64,000 bases of DNA. Source: Hybos culiciformis (lineage: Eukaryota; Arthropoda; Insecta; Diptera; Hybotidae). The stretch lies in assembly GCA_964007475.1 (NCBI GenBank), contig OZ023275.1:33336029-33400028 (forward strand). Reading direction: 5' to 3'. The position numbers and the translations under genes are program-made. The notes beneath the pieces are model-generated. The model searched no databases and was not told where the DNA came from. It saw only the letters and a program-made list of their open reading frames with translations. Below, piece by piece: positions 22,401 through 33,741 of this stretch. The stretch's first letter is position 1; each line of letters opens with the position of its first letter.

Positions 22401-25400
22401 TTTTTTTTATTTTATTTCCAAATTTAGAAAAAAAAAAATTAAAATTAAATATTATTAATTTATTGTTGTTAATAAAACACAATGGTTTTTTCTTATATAT
22501 AATCTCAGGTAAATTTAGGATATTAGGCATAACACAACTATTTTAATTGCTTTTGAATTAAATTTTTTTGTTTAGGTACCCACCTAACTTAAAAAAAAAA
22601 AACAAAAAAGAATAACAAAATAGATAAATTTAATATAAATGTATTTTAAAACTGCATTTTTGACTTATTGAAAGAATAAAAAAAAACTGTATGTCAATAG
22701 AATAAATAATTAGTGTCATAACAAAAAAAAAAACGGCTTTTTATTAAAACAACTTAAACAAAAATTTTATATTTTTTTCGTTTTCAAAATAAAAATAAAT
22801 TAAAAAATAAAATAAAATAGCAAACTTCAAAAATGGTTAGCAGTATGTTAAAAATAACCGAAAAACCGGTAAGAGTTTTTTTTTTGTATATATCTGTTTT
22901 TATTAAAAGCTTTTGAAAAATAAAAAAACTGCGTCTTCTCCCGAAAAGCATAAATAAATTGGAATGCTGAGAAAAGAAATAAATTTATTTAATTCTTTTT
23001 TAATTTATTTATTTATTATTTAAATTTTTTTAAAAAATTCTTTTAAAGAATTAGAAATTCAAATCTTATATTATATGGAAGTTCTTTTTTGTTTATGTAT
23101 ACCTATCGTCGCCAAAGAATTAAATTGTCGTTTTTGTTATGGATCAACAAATTTTCAAAATCTTCAACCTCATTTTCATCTATCTATTTTCGAGATAGGA
23201 GATTGTAGTCCCTTTCAAATCGCTTAGTTGGTATTTATGTAAATAATAGATATTTATGTAAAACCAGGGATTAATATCGTGAATAACCGAGTATCATTTA
23301 TAAAGATATAAAAAAGTATATTACGACAGAAATTGGTATCAAAAAGTCTAAACTTATAGCGAGTGAATCAATTTCTGTGTACGGATAAAATATTTCTATT
23401 TTCCTTTTTTTTATCACCTTAAATAGAAAATTGTTCATAATTTTCATTTGTCATGGTTTCATATTCATGTTCATATACGAAAAATCATCAAGGTAATTAC
23501 ATTTTCGGAAGCATAATTCATATTTTTTGGAAAAAAAATATTAATTAAAAAATTTTACTATAAAATACATTGTGCTTATTTTTTTTTTTTACATTTGATC
23601 CAAGGTTAGCTAAAACAAAAATATATTGAAAAATCAAAATCTATTTATTCGGAACGGAACATGAAAAATATAATTAAAACGGACAATTTTTATGTTAAAA
23701 AAAAATAAACAAATTATAATATATATTCAATTTATTAAATATCATTTATATTGTCTAGTCAATTCACTTTTATAAAATTATAAAAAAAATTAAAATACAA
23801 GAAAAAAAAAAAGAAATGATTTGATGTGAATAAACTTAATTGAGATTAGAATGTGGCGCATATTTTAATTTGGTTTTGATGTTGCGGTAATATGCAATTA
23901 ATATCAAAATTTCTTTTCTTTTTTTCTTTTACTTTGCTATAAATCTCGCATATTTATACATAAATACATTAAATACATAAATAATATAAGACCACAAACA
24001 TAAGTAAAAGTTATCTTCAATAATAACAAAACGCGTCATCGTTTCTATTCAGTTTTAGAAAGCTCTTAATTTGTTATTATTATTATTATTGATATTACAA
24101 TTTTTTTTTTTTTTGTACATAAATCAAGGTCAACTTCTTTGAAAAGAAAACTTTTAATCAATATCAAAAGAGATCTTTTTATCTTTTATTTAAAAGTATG
24201 TTTGTGCAATTTTCATAAATTAAACATAAATCTGCAATTTTAATAAATCATCATCAATAGCTTTTTTTTATAATTTAGATGTCTCAAAGTTTTCTTTATT
24301 TTTACTATTTTTAAAATTATATTCTGTAATTAAATTATAAATTTATAATACTTAAAAAATATTTAAATTTTCTAATATTAGTATGGAATAAGCTCCAAAA
24401 CTTTGATATATGGGTGTCGTAATCTATTTCTTGTGACTAATTTATTTTCAATGCATAACACTAATTTTAAAGAATCTACGCAATTATATGTGGTCACGGA
24501 AGGCATTTTATTGAGTTTTTTATAACGAATTATATGAAAATTTTAACTAAGTATTAGATCTACGAGTAACTTGGCATTAATATTGACAGAAACAATTTAA
24601 AGAAGATGATTACGTATTTTTTGGATTTCGAAATTATTTATATTTATCTGTTTTTGTCCAATTTTGGTAGGATTCTATTATTTGCATATAGTTCCGTTTA
24701 ATCTTCATAAATATGAAAGTGAGAATATTTTAAGAATGGTCCCCAAATAACTATTTTTATAACACAATAGCAGTCTGACCCAGCATGAAAAATCCATCGA
24801 GTAGATTGGAGTATACCCAAAAACATATAAAATCGATGTTTTTTTATATTATAGAGAAACATAATGTTTTGTTCATGTATATTTGTATATTCAAGCAAAA
24901 TTTAATAATATACATACGTATGACTGAAATTTATAATTGTCACTATATTTATTAAAATTGTATTTTCCCACAATAAACTTAAAATAATAAATATGATTTT
25001 CCTTCCTTTGTTTATATTTAATTTTTTTCAAATCGTATGTAAAAAAACATAATTATAATATTACAAACATATCGTAGTTTTTTTTGTCAAAAGTTAAAAA
25101 ATGCAATTTATCGCTATCTACAACTATATGCAAATTAAATGCCAAAAAAAAATTTATAATAATAAATGGATTTTTTTTTCATTACCTACTATTATACTAA
25201 TTTAATTTTATTTACATATCTAACAAGGTGTGTGATCACTATTTCTATATAAAAATAAAATTAATTTATTCTTGTTTAAAAATCAAAACACAAAATTTTT
25301 TTTTTATTTATTATCGTTATGGTCATTGGCATCCTCGACTTTAATTGAATTCAAATATTTTATTTTTGATTATTTTTTAATTAAATATACGAAACTGTCT

Positions 25401-28400
25401 GTCTGTCAGTGGAAATCAGAGAAAAATTGTTCTATTGCCAGTTCGCGAGAATTTTTGGTAATTTCAACCACGACTCAACCCCACGACTCTTAAAATTGTA
25501 GTAAAAACAAAATATTTGTTAGTTATGAACAAAGATTATAATATTAAAATATTTTTGTGATAAATATAAAAAGATAAAATAAAGAATTTTTTTCTTTATT
25601 ATTATACCGGATACTTTCTGTGGTATACAATATTTGAATTTTTTTTACCATATTGAAACTCAGTGTTTTCCAATCTTTTTGATGCTGCTTCTGCCTTTGA
25701 AAAAGAAATAATCTTGGCGCACCTTCAGTGTAGAATACCAAATACGGTATAACAAAAAATGGTAACCCGAAATTTGAAACCAAAATTAATAAAATTAGAT
25801 TTCCTGTTTCGCGTTGTTTCATTTATTCAGGGGTGTATTATTACTTTTGATGGGATGAATAAGAATGCATTAATAACTAGCAGAACAAAGTAACCTAGCC
25901 TTCATGGTACTATCCGTTTTTTTTTTTTTTTTTCACTGATTGGGATCAGTAATTTCGATTTAACTAATGCAGAAAATCCTATTTAATATAAATATGAATA
26001 TTAATATAAATATGAAGAAAGTATGATACTATCTTCGTTTAAATTGAACCGAAACACAACTAAATATTTTCTCTGACAGCTTGTGTATGTTTTAATAATA
26101 TAATCTTAGCGAAGTTAAAATTATGAAATTTTCTTCAAACTTTTCGTTTTTTACCTTCAAAGTTGCCTGCGGTCCCACAGGAAATCGCAAGGCCCAGTGT
26201 ATGGTATCGCTGTAATTAAGTTATTTATAATAAAATACAACTCTATTAATATTAATATTAACATTAAACTGCTCACTTAAAATTCTTTTCTTTAAAATCA
26301 TTAAATAATTTAATTTTTGTTTTAACATTGGATACTGCCTGTCAATTTTTTCTAAATATTTGAAAAAAAAAAAAAAATAAAATAAATAAATAAAATAAAT
26401 AAACTAATAAAATAAACTCTAAATCTAGAATACTAATTTCTGTGCCTTTATGAGATTAGTAATTATTATGAGCAGCATAAACTACGTGCTGATAGAACAC
26501 TGTTGTAATGCTGATTTCATAGTATAAGTATGCACTTATAAACTTCGTTTTTGGAGTAAACGTGAGAAATTCAAGAAATTCGTTATCGTTCTTATCATAA
26601 AATTTGAATAATATTCGGTTATGAGTTTTTTTTTTACCCCAGGCTAATTAATTGCATTAAAACTGTCCACTATACTTACATTTATATAAGAAAAAAATTA
26701 ATTATTTTAGAACCTAAAATCCTATTATGTATATTATATTAATTTAAGTTTTGACGATTTTCGCTATAATTATACAAAAATTTTAATAGCATACTGAAAT
26801 CTTACTAACAACAGTTGTAGTATATGTATAATAAAAATTATAATAAAAAAAATTACACTTCATTGTGTGAAATATTACAAATTATCTGAATAATTATAAT
26901 ATACATAAAAAAGAATAATAAAAATATCAAAATTACATATAACTTTCTTCTGTAATTTGCTATTATTGTGATCCTAACAATAATTATTTTCAGTACAGGT
27001 TTGTAAGATGTAAAATTGTAATAAGTATTACATACTATTATCTCCATAATATTACATTTGACTTTAATGTTTGCATAATTTTATTTGATTAAATCAAGGA
27101 CTTAACAAAAAAAAACATCAATATACGAATAAAATACGAACGTAACATATTAAACAGATATTCATTAAAAAAAAAGGTTAAAAAAACAATGTTTTTTTTT
27201 TTATTTCGCATTATAGTCAAATTGAGGTCGTCAAAATAACTCATTTTATTTCTTTTCAAATTTTGGCTTAAACAAACTCGGAAAAATTTAAATCAGCTTA
27301 TAAAATACAATATGTTTTACACAATTTTTAATTCAAATTTACATAAATTAAGAATTTTTTTTTTTAAATATTTGTAGCAAATAAAATGAAATTTTATGAA
27401 ATCATATGCATACGTAGGTTTCTGATAAAATCAATTCATTGCGTGAATTTCTGCCTTCACTAAAAGTTTGATTTCTATACACAATATTCGCAACGTTATA
27501 CGAACATATAAACATGTCCGTGGACGTATTGTGATACGTCCAAAAGCAAAAAAACTAATTTTTAGCATCCATTGCGACAACTCATATTTTTTCTTATAAT
27601 CTCTGATCCAATTTAAATATATGTAGGATAAGTTAAGTTTAATATAATTAACGACTTAAAAAGTCTAATGCTTAAAAAAAGCTCACCAGAAAGTGTTAAT
27701 ATTATATGATGTATCATTCTTTGGAACTAAGCAAATTGATTTGCACAGTTTTAATGAATGACACATTTCCTAAACACTTTATTTAAAATGTATTAAGTAA
27801 ACTAACAATTAGTTCTGCAGTCATTAAAAAGTTTAGAGTTAGATTATATAAAACCAAAAAAAAAATTTTTTTGCAATACTCTCTCCAGTCATGAATAGGT
27901 AAACTCTAAAATTGAAAAACCAAAACAACTATATAGTTATTAACATTTTGTTTTGGATATAAATTAAAGAAAAATTTGAATGAGAATTTTAAAAAGAGTG
28001 GTAAAATGTGCATTTTAATAAAAATTTTATTACAATCTTTTTTTTTTTTTCTTACATAATTAATTCAATATAAGAATGAACATTCGACGTAATTTTTTAT
28101 AGTGGATAAAATGAATTAAATTTAATGGTTTTTTTTTTGCAACAATAATTTTTTTTTTCTGGAATTTTTGTTTTTTTTTTTTTTTTGAAATTATTTTTGA
28201 GAAATAATTTTATGACTTAAACATGAATTGAATTCAAAAAATCCTGAAATCGACCAATCATAATTATACAAACAATTTGAGGCAAATTCAAATTTAACAT
28301 AACTTTCCATTATCAGAGAAATTTTTTTGAAATCTTGTCAAACAATTTTATATTCCTATTATTTTTGTTCATTAAATTTGGGAAAATATGAATGCATTGT

Positions 28401-31400
28401 AGTTATAAGTAAACATTCAATCTGATTGAATGGGGATTTGGTGTTGGGAAATTCTTTGATGAAAAATTCTGTACGAAAAAAAAATTAAGATCTGTATTGC
28501 AAAATTATGGAAAGCGAAATTCTGTGAAAAATAAAAAATTAACGTAAGAATTCTGTATAAAAATGTCGAAATTGTGAATGAAAAATCCTGTATAATGTAC
28601 AGGAGGAAAACTTAAAACCAAAAGAAATGATTATGATGTTATCTGGTATAGTTTTAAAATTGTAATAGCTATCAAAAATTATAAAATATTTTTAGTTCGA
28701 GCTTTCATTTTAAAAATAAACCATTGAAGAAATAAATTATTTAAAAAGTATACATATAGCAAATTCATCTTTGTTTGTAGAAGCTTATATAACAGAATTT
28801 AAATATTGACTAATTTGTTTAAACAGACGTGTCGGTGTTAGGTAGGTAAATGTGTTTAAAAAAAAAATTCAAGTGCTTTCCGTACCTTGATTATAATGAC
28901 ATTCAAGTGTCAATGTGTCTAATAAAGTTGTGTTTTTTTAAATGCACCTAATGACTTATAATTATGAAATTTTATACATATTATAAATACATATATAAAT
29001 ACATAATAATTTTATTTTAATATCAACAATATTGGCATATAATTAAATATTTTGTACAAAGATGTACCCTTTATAATATATCTTATAATCCAAAGATAAG
29101 TTCTATAGGTAAATCTATCTCAACCATTATTTTTTCCATATTTCATGTTTATTCTTTTAGAGCGGCTTAGAATTTATATTAATGATTATAAGTTTGTGAA
29201 TTCTGTCGTCTTAAATTGATTGTCGAATTAGAAAAATATCTAAATTACTTTATGGATCAAAAACTATTAGAAACTGAACAAAAAAAATGTTTTATACGTT
29301 GTTATATATAATGTTTATATTTTTTTTTACTTAAAATTTTTATGAGAATGTTTTGATTTTTATACAATTATTAATTATAAAAAGTTTTGATCACTTCACG
29401 CAAATACATTTATGAAAACTTTCAAATTGTTGTTAACCTTGTATAAGACAAATTCTTAACATTACACATGTATTTCTAAATACGTGAGTTTCTTTAATAA
29501 ATCGAAACAACATACCTTCAGCAACATTCATGAATAAATAAAATAAGATTGAGCAATCATCTCCACCGGTCAACTCATTTCAAGGATTTAGCAATATTGA
29601 CTTCGTTCAATCGAAATAAAGCTTTAGTGTACTTAATAATATAGTCTTAATTATATAAATAAATTATTATTAATTACATATATTGTTTCCAGGTGATTAG
29701 ATATCCCCGATCAGTAGCTTTTATCATTAGCAATGAGTTTTGTGAAAGGTTTAATTATTATGGCATGCGAGGTAATATTGTATTTATTTTTGAGATTAAT
29801 ATATATTTCAATAATTTATATTTATGTTCAATTTTAGCCATTTTGGTTCTATATCTTACGAGGAGATTGGGCTATGATGATGACACTGCTACAGTTTTAT
29901 TTCATGTATTTACAAGCTTAGTATATTTTTTTCCATTGTTTGGTGCTATCATTGCGGATAGTTACCTTGGGCGTTATAAGACAATTCTTTATTTATCAAT
30001 TGTGTATGCAATCGGAACTGTGATAATATCATTTGGAGCCATTCCACCTCTTCAATTGCCAGCGAAGTAAGTTGCATTTAAATTCGAAAAATAATTAAAT
30101 GATTATAAAAATTAAATTTTTTTTTTTGATGATAATATTTGCATTACATAACTTTAAGAACTAATTATTATAATTAATAAAATACAAAATTGTTTTCAGA
30201 CCAGTAACGGTGGCGGGCCTTTTATTAATTGCTGTGGGAACTGGTGGTATTAAACCATGTGTATCTGCATTTGGTGGTGATCAATTTAAAATACCAGAGC
30301 AAGCTAAACAATTGGCATCTTTTTTTTCATTGTTCTATTTTTCTATCAATGCAGGATCATTAGTTTCTACAACACTTACACCAATATTTCGCGAAGATGT
30401 ACATTGCTTTAATGAAAACGATTGCTTTCCTCTTGCATTTGGAGTACCAGCTTTACTTATGGTTTTATCGATTGTTATTTTTGTTTTTGGTAAACGTTTA
30501 TATGTTATCAAAGATCCTTCCGGTAATATGATTTTAGCAGTTTTCAAATGCATAATAGAAGCGATCCGTCAAAGAACATCAAGCACGGCCATTGAAGTAA
30601 ATGAACATTGGCTCGATTATGCTGAACCTAAATATGGTCATCAACTAGTCAGTGATACAAAATCTTTGCTTAAAATTTTAGTTCTGTATCTTCCTTTGCC
30701 AGTGTTTTGGGCTTTGTTTGATCAACAAGGCTCTCGGTGGACATTTCAAGCTACAAAAATGATTGGAAATATTGGAGGAGGTTTTTCTATTAAACCTGAT
30801 CAAATGCAGGTTGTCAATCCATTGTTAATTTTAATAATGATACCAATTTTTGATACAGTCGTATATCCAATTCTTGCTAAATTCGGAATTAAACGTCAAT
30901 TACAAAAAATTACCGCTGGTGGATTGTTAGCTGCAGCTGCTTTCATATTATCAGGCTTCTTGCAACTTAAGCTTGAAAAAGAGTACCCTATAGTTCCTAG
31001 AAACGGCGAAGGGCAACTAAGAATATTCAATGGTTTGCCTTGCAATTTCGAAATCACTAGTGATCTTCCAAATCATGAAAACTTTACTCTTACAAAAATG
31101 GGTGTTTTTCAAGAGTTATTTTTTAGAGTTGAAAATGACACCAGTTTTAAATTTAATGCTATTTCTGATGATCAAAGTAAATGTAAGGACATAAATTCTT
31201 TTGTAAAAATAAAACATAAATCAGCAATGTCCTATTTTCTGAATGATGATTCAGCGGATGACACTTTATTGGGTTATGAAGAGAGTATAGAAAAGCCAAA
31301 AAAAGATCTTCCTTTAATTAGAGTTTTATCCAATTTTCCTGACAATGGAGCTGAATTGAAAATTAAAAACAAAGATAATTCCATAACTATTAATAGTACA

Positions 31401-32191
31401 GAGCTTATTGAATTGCCTGGTGGTGAATATCAATTTTCATATGGGAACAACATAATATCTGAAGTAAAATTAGAACAAGGAGCAATTTATCTGTTCATAA
31501 TAACAGGAGATTCATTAACAAAATTTGTATGTGGAAAATGAACTATTTTATTTTTATTAAATTTCTCTTAAACTCAAATGTTACCTTAATTTCAGAATAT
31601 AAAAACATATATATTGGTCGATCCAAATCAAGTACACATGTTATGGCAACTTCCGCAATACATTGTCATAACAGCTGGTGAAGTAATGTTCTCAGTAACT
31701 GGTCTAGAGTTTTCATTCACTCAAGCCCCTGCAAGTATGAAATCAGTTCTACAAGCTTGCTGGTTATTAACAGTAACTTTTGGTAATTTATTGGTAGTAG
31801 TTATAGCTGAATTCATCAAATTTGAATCACAAGTAAGTTTTAACAGAAATAATCTGAGTAGCGTAATTTAAATTGAATATTATTTACAACTTCCAAATGC
31901 GAACGCACATTACTTGAACATACATTGTATCAGTAACACTTTTCGTTTCAGGCGCTCGAATTCTTTTGTTTTGCTGCCCTAATGGTAGTAGATATGGCTA
32001 TATTTATTTTACTGGCAATGCGATACACTTATGTTAATGTTATATGTGAATCGGATACCGATAATGAACTAGCAAGTTCAAGTACTGATCCAAATCAAAA
32101 TAATAAGAATGGAAAAATTGAGTCCCCTATGTATATTACCAGTAAAATAAGAAATGGGCATTCCAATGATGCATTCGTAGAAGATCAGTAG
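16457..32191 (+). CDS. Proton-coupled oligopeptide transporter (POT/SLC15), tandem copy B
   Basis: Coding exons: 16457-16469 (13 nt), 16532-16641, 29693-29771, 29838-30066, 30200-31526, 31596-31832 and 31952-32191. Phases agree at every junction; total 2235 nt, predicted 744 aa. The first two exons (MSSTESNYSTNNFKYES...) were assigned because they follow an in-frame TGA, splice cleanly, and join in phase 0 exactly where copy A's N-terminal exon joins. Seen: EFCERFNYYG (residues 56-65), His90 in FHVF, SAFGGDQF, FYFSINAGSL, PLPVFWALFDQQGSRW and GLEFSFTQAP, so the proton-coupling and substrate-site residues look intact. A large hydrophilic segment from KEYPIVPRNGEG onward is the likely extracellular domain; it differs strongly from copy A. 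Role by family: proton-coupled di-/tripeptide uptake at the plasma membrane. A 13-kb intron (16642-29692) separates the N-terminal exons from the rest; alternative N-termini are possible. Confidence 0.87.
17324..17596. mobile_element. MITE with perfect 40-bp terminal inverted repeats
   Basis: The arms 17324-17363 and 17557-17596 are exact reverse complements beginning TATATGAGCCGTTTATTTTG. TA at the ends suggests a mariner-type target duplication included in this span. The centre is AT-rich and non-coding. The perfect arms suggest a fairly recent insertion. Confidence 0.88.
19913..20588. mobile_element. hAT-like non-autonomous element with GGGATCCC repeats
   Basis: The ends TAGGGATCGCAATC and, inverted, TAGAGGTCGCAATC match at 12 of 14 positions. 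An exact 8-bp target duplication GTTAAAAG flanks it (19905-19912 and 20589-20596). Near both ends lie clusters of the palindromic words GGGATCCC and CCCGGG, possible transposase-binding sites. The interior includes a short open frame (20187-20453) without recognisable similarity, which I do not call as a gene. Confidence 0.9.
20970..21112. repeat. Perfect 18-bp inverted repeat with a C7/G7 core
   Basis: AAAATGTACCCCCCCAAG at 20970-20987 and its exact reverse complement at 21095-21112, with 107 bases between. The arms do not extend further and no target duplication was found. It could be the ends of a small element or a foldback structure. Confidence 0.7.
28448..28605. repeat. Weak degenerate repeat of GAAATTCTGTA-type words
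   Basis: GAAAAATTCTGTACG, GCGAAATTCTGTGAAA, AAGAATTCTGTATAAA and GAAAAATCCTGTATAA follow one another at uneven spacing. They may be remnants of a tandem repeat in the long intron of POT copy B. Confidence 0.35.
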
Positions 32192-32432
32192 TTAGTTCTT
32201 AAAAAAAAAAAATTGGCGATAATTACTTAAGAGCTCGATTCTGTTTTATGTATGTATTATGTTATAAATTTTAATATTTTAAGTTTTCATAATGTACATA
32301 AATTTTTGTAAGGATTATTATTTATATTTATATTATATTCGATAAGCTATCATATTTCTATGATAAGATAAATAATAAGTAACACATTTTATTTTATATT
32401 TAAATTTTATACCTTATATTTCAAATCTCAAA

Positions 32433-32438
32433 AATAAA
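32433..32438 (+). terminator. Candidate poly(A) signal of POT copy B
   Basis: First canonical AATAAA after the stop codon, about 240 bases downstream. Chance matches are likely in this base composition. Confidence 0.4.
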
Positions 32439-33458
32439 AATATAAAACATAAATAATTGTTTTACTCATGCACATTAACCTGTCGTGAAAATTTATAGAA
32501 ACATTATGCATTTTCTTCAAAATATAATTACTAACTTAAATACATGTAAAATTCAATAACAAAAATTTCTTTTAACATTCGGCACGTTAAATTTAAAACT
32601 TTAATACCACTGTACTGACTCAGTCGTCGCGTCGTGCGATAATAAAAAATAGTATAATTTTAGGAGTCTTGGAATTTTTGATAACAAGAGCCAGTAAATA
32701 CACAAATAAACTTATTGGAACTGAATCAATATTGAGCGAATGAAACCACTATTTTGTATTATGACAATTATCCAAAAGGTATAAATGAAATTTAAATTCT
32801 ATATTTTATTTTGAATAATATCTTATTAGTTTCTTATAAACCAACGAGACATTGTTCAAAAACTCTCCAAACAATATGAATAAAATTATTAGCGGAATCA
32901 CTGTTGCAAGTATATAGAGCAATATAACTTCAGATAAAATGATAAAGTAGATATTTTCACACTGCAAAAATCAATAAATAAAAATAAAACAACATAATTT
33001 GCTAGAAAAAGATAAATTTTATTTATTTTTACTTACTTTTTTTATTTTTTGTTTTTTTTTAATTTATTTTAATAAGTATAGATGCCGCATTATTTTTTTC
33101 TGTAAAATCATTATAAAACATATAACTTTAAAGATTTATATCAAATTAATCATGCTGACTAATTCGACACCAATCTTATCTTAATATTAATGTAATTACA
33201 AAAAATATTTTTTGTTTTTTTTTAATTTAATTAATAACATTATATTAATTTAATCTTAAAAACTATGTTTAACCATGAAATGAAATATAGATATATATGT
33301 ATAGAAATTTTTATGTATAACCATAAAATAAAATCTGTAAACTTAACTTAAAATATATAAATGTATATGTGTATCTTTAAAAAAATATGAAATGAAAATA
33401 AAAAAAAATTGTTTACAGAAGAAAAATTAGTTTTCAAGTTAAAAAAAAATAATTTTTT

Positions 33459-33464
33459 TTTATT
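33459..33464 (-). terminator. Candidate poly(A) signal of ec
   Basis: First canonical AATAAA on the minus strand after the ec stop codon, about 280 bases downstream. Sequence evidence only. Confidence 0.4.
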
Positions 33465-33741
33465 GTGACATTTTTTTTTTAAAGAACCTGTATTTTATAC
33501 ATGAAAAAATTTAACTAATTTTTCCACATAAAACAATTTTCAGATATTAAACAAAATTAAAAATCAACCTTAAAAGTTAGTAAAAGATAAAAATAAAACA
33601 ATTTTAATTATTTAAAAAAAAAATATTGTAAATATCACAATATTTTGATTGTTAAATTATTATGGAAGTATCTTAAATTATTATGAAAGTATATAGTATA
33701 TTATCTTAAATTAAATAATAAAATGGAAAAAAATATTAATT

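Larger units (their letters stand above)
16642..29692. other. 13-kb intron of POT copy B
   Basis: AT-rich sequence with no additional exon that I can support on either strand. Contents: MITE 17324-17596, hAT-like element 19913-20588, a C7/G7 inverted repeat 20970-21112, an A-rich AAATAA microsatellite near 26360-26415, and a weak degenerate repeat around 28448-28605. Such a long intron could contain enhancers or alternative promoters, but none is visible by eye. Confidence 0.65.
32192..33741. other. Convergent intergenic region between POT copy B and ec
   Basis: The 3' ends of two convergent genes. The first AATAAA after the POT copy B stop is at 32433-32438; on the minus strand an AATAAA for ec lies at 33459-33464. 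The remainder is AT-rich with homopolymer runs and no supportable gene. Confidence 0.6.

Noticed and set aside
25662..25940. CAGTGTTTTCCAATC resembling a hAT left end
   Set aside because: No matching inverted right end and no 8-bp duplication were found nearby.
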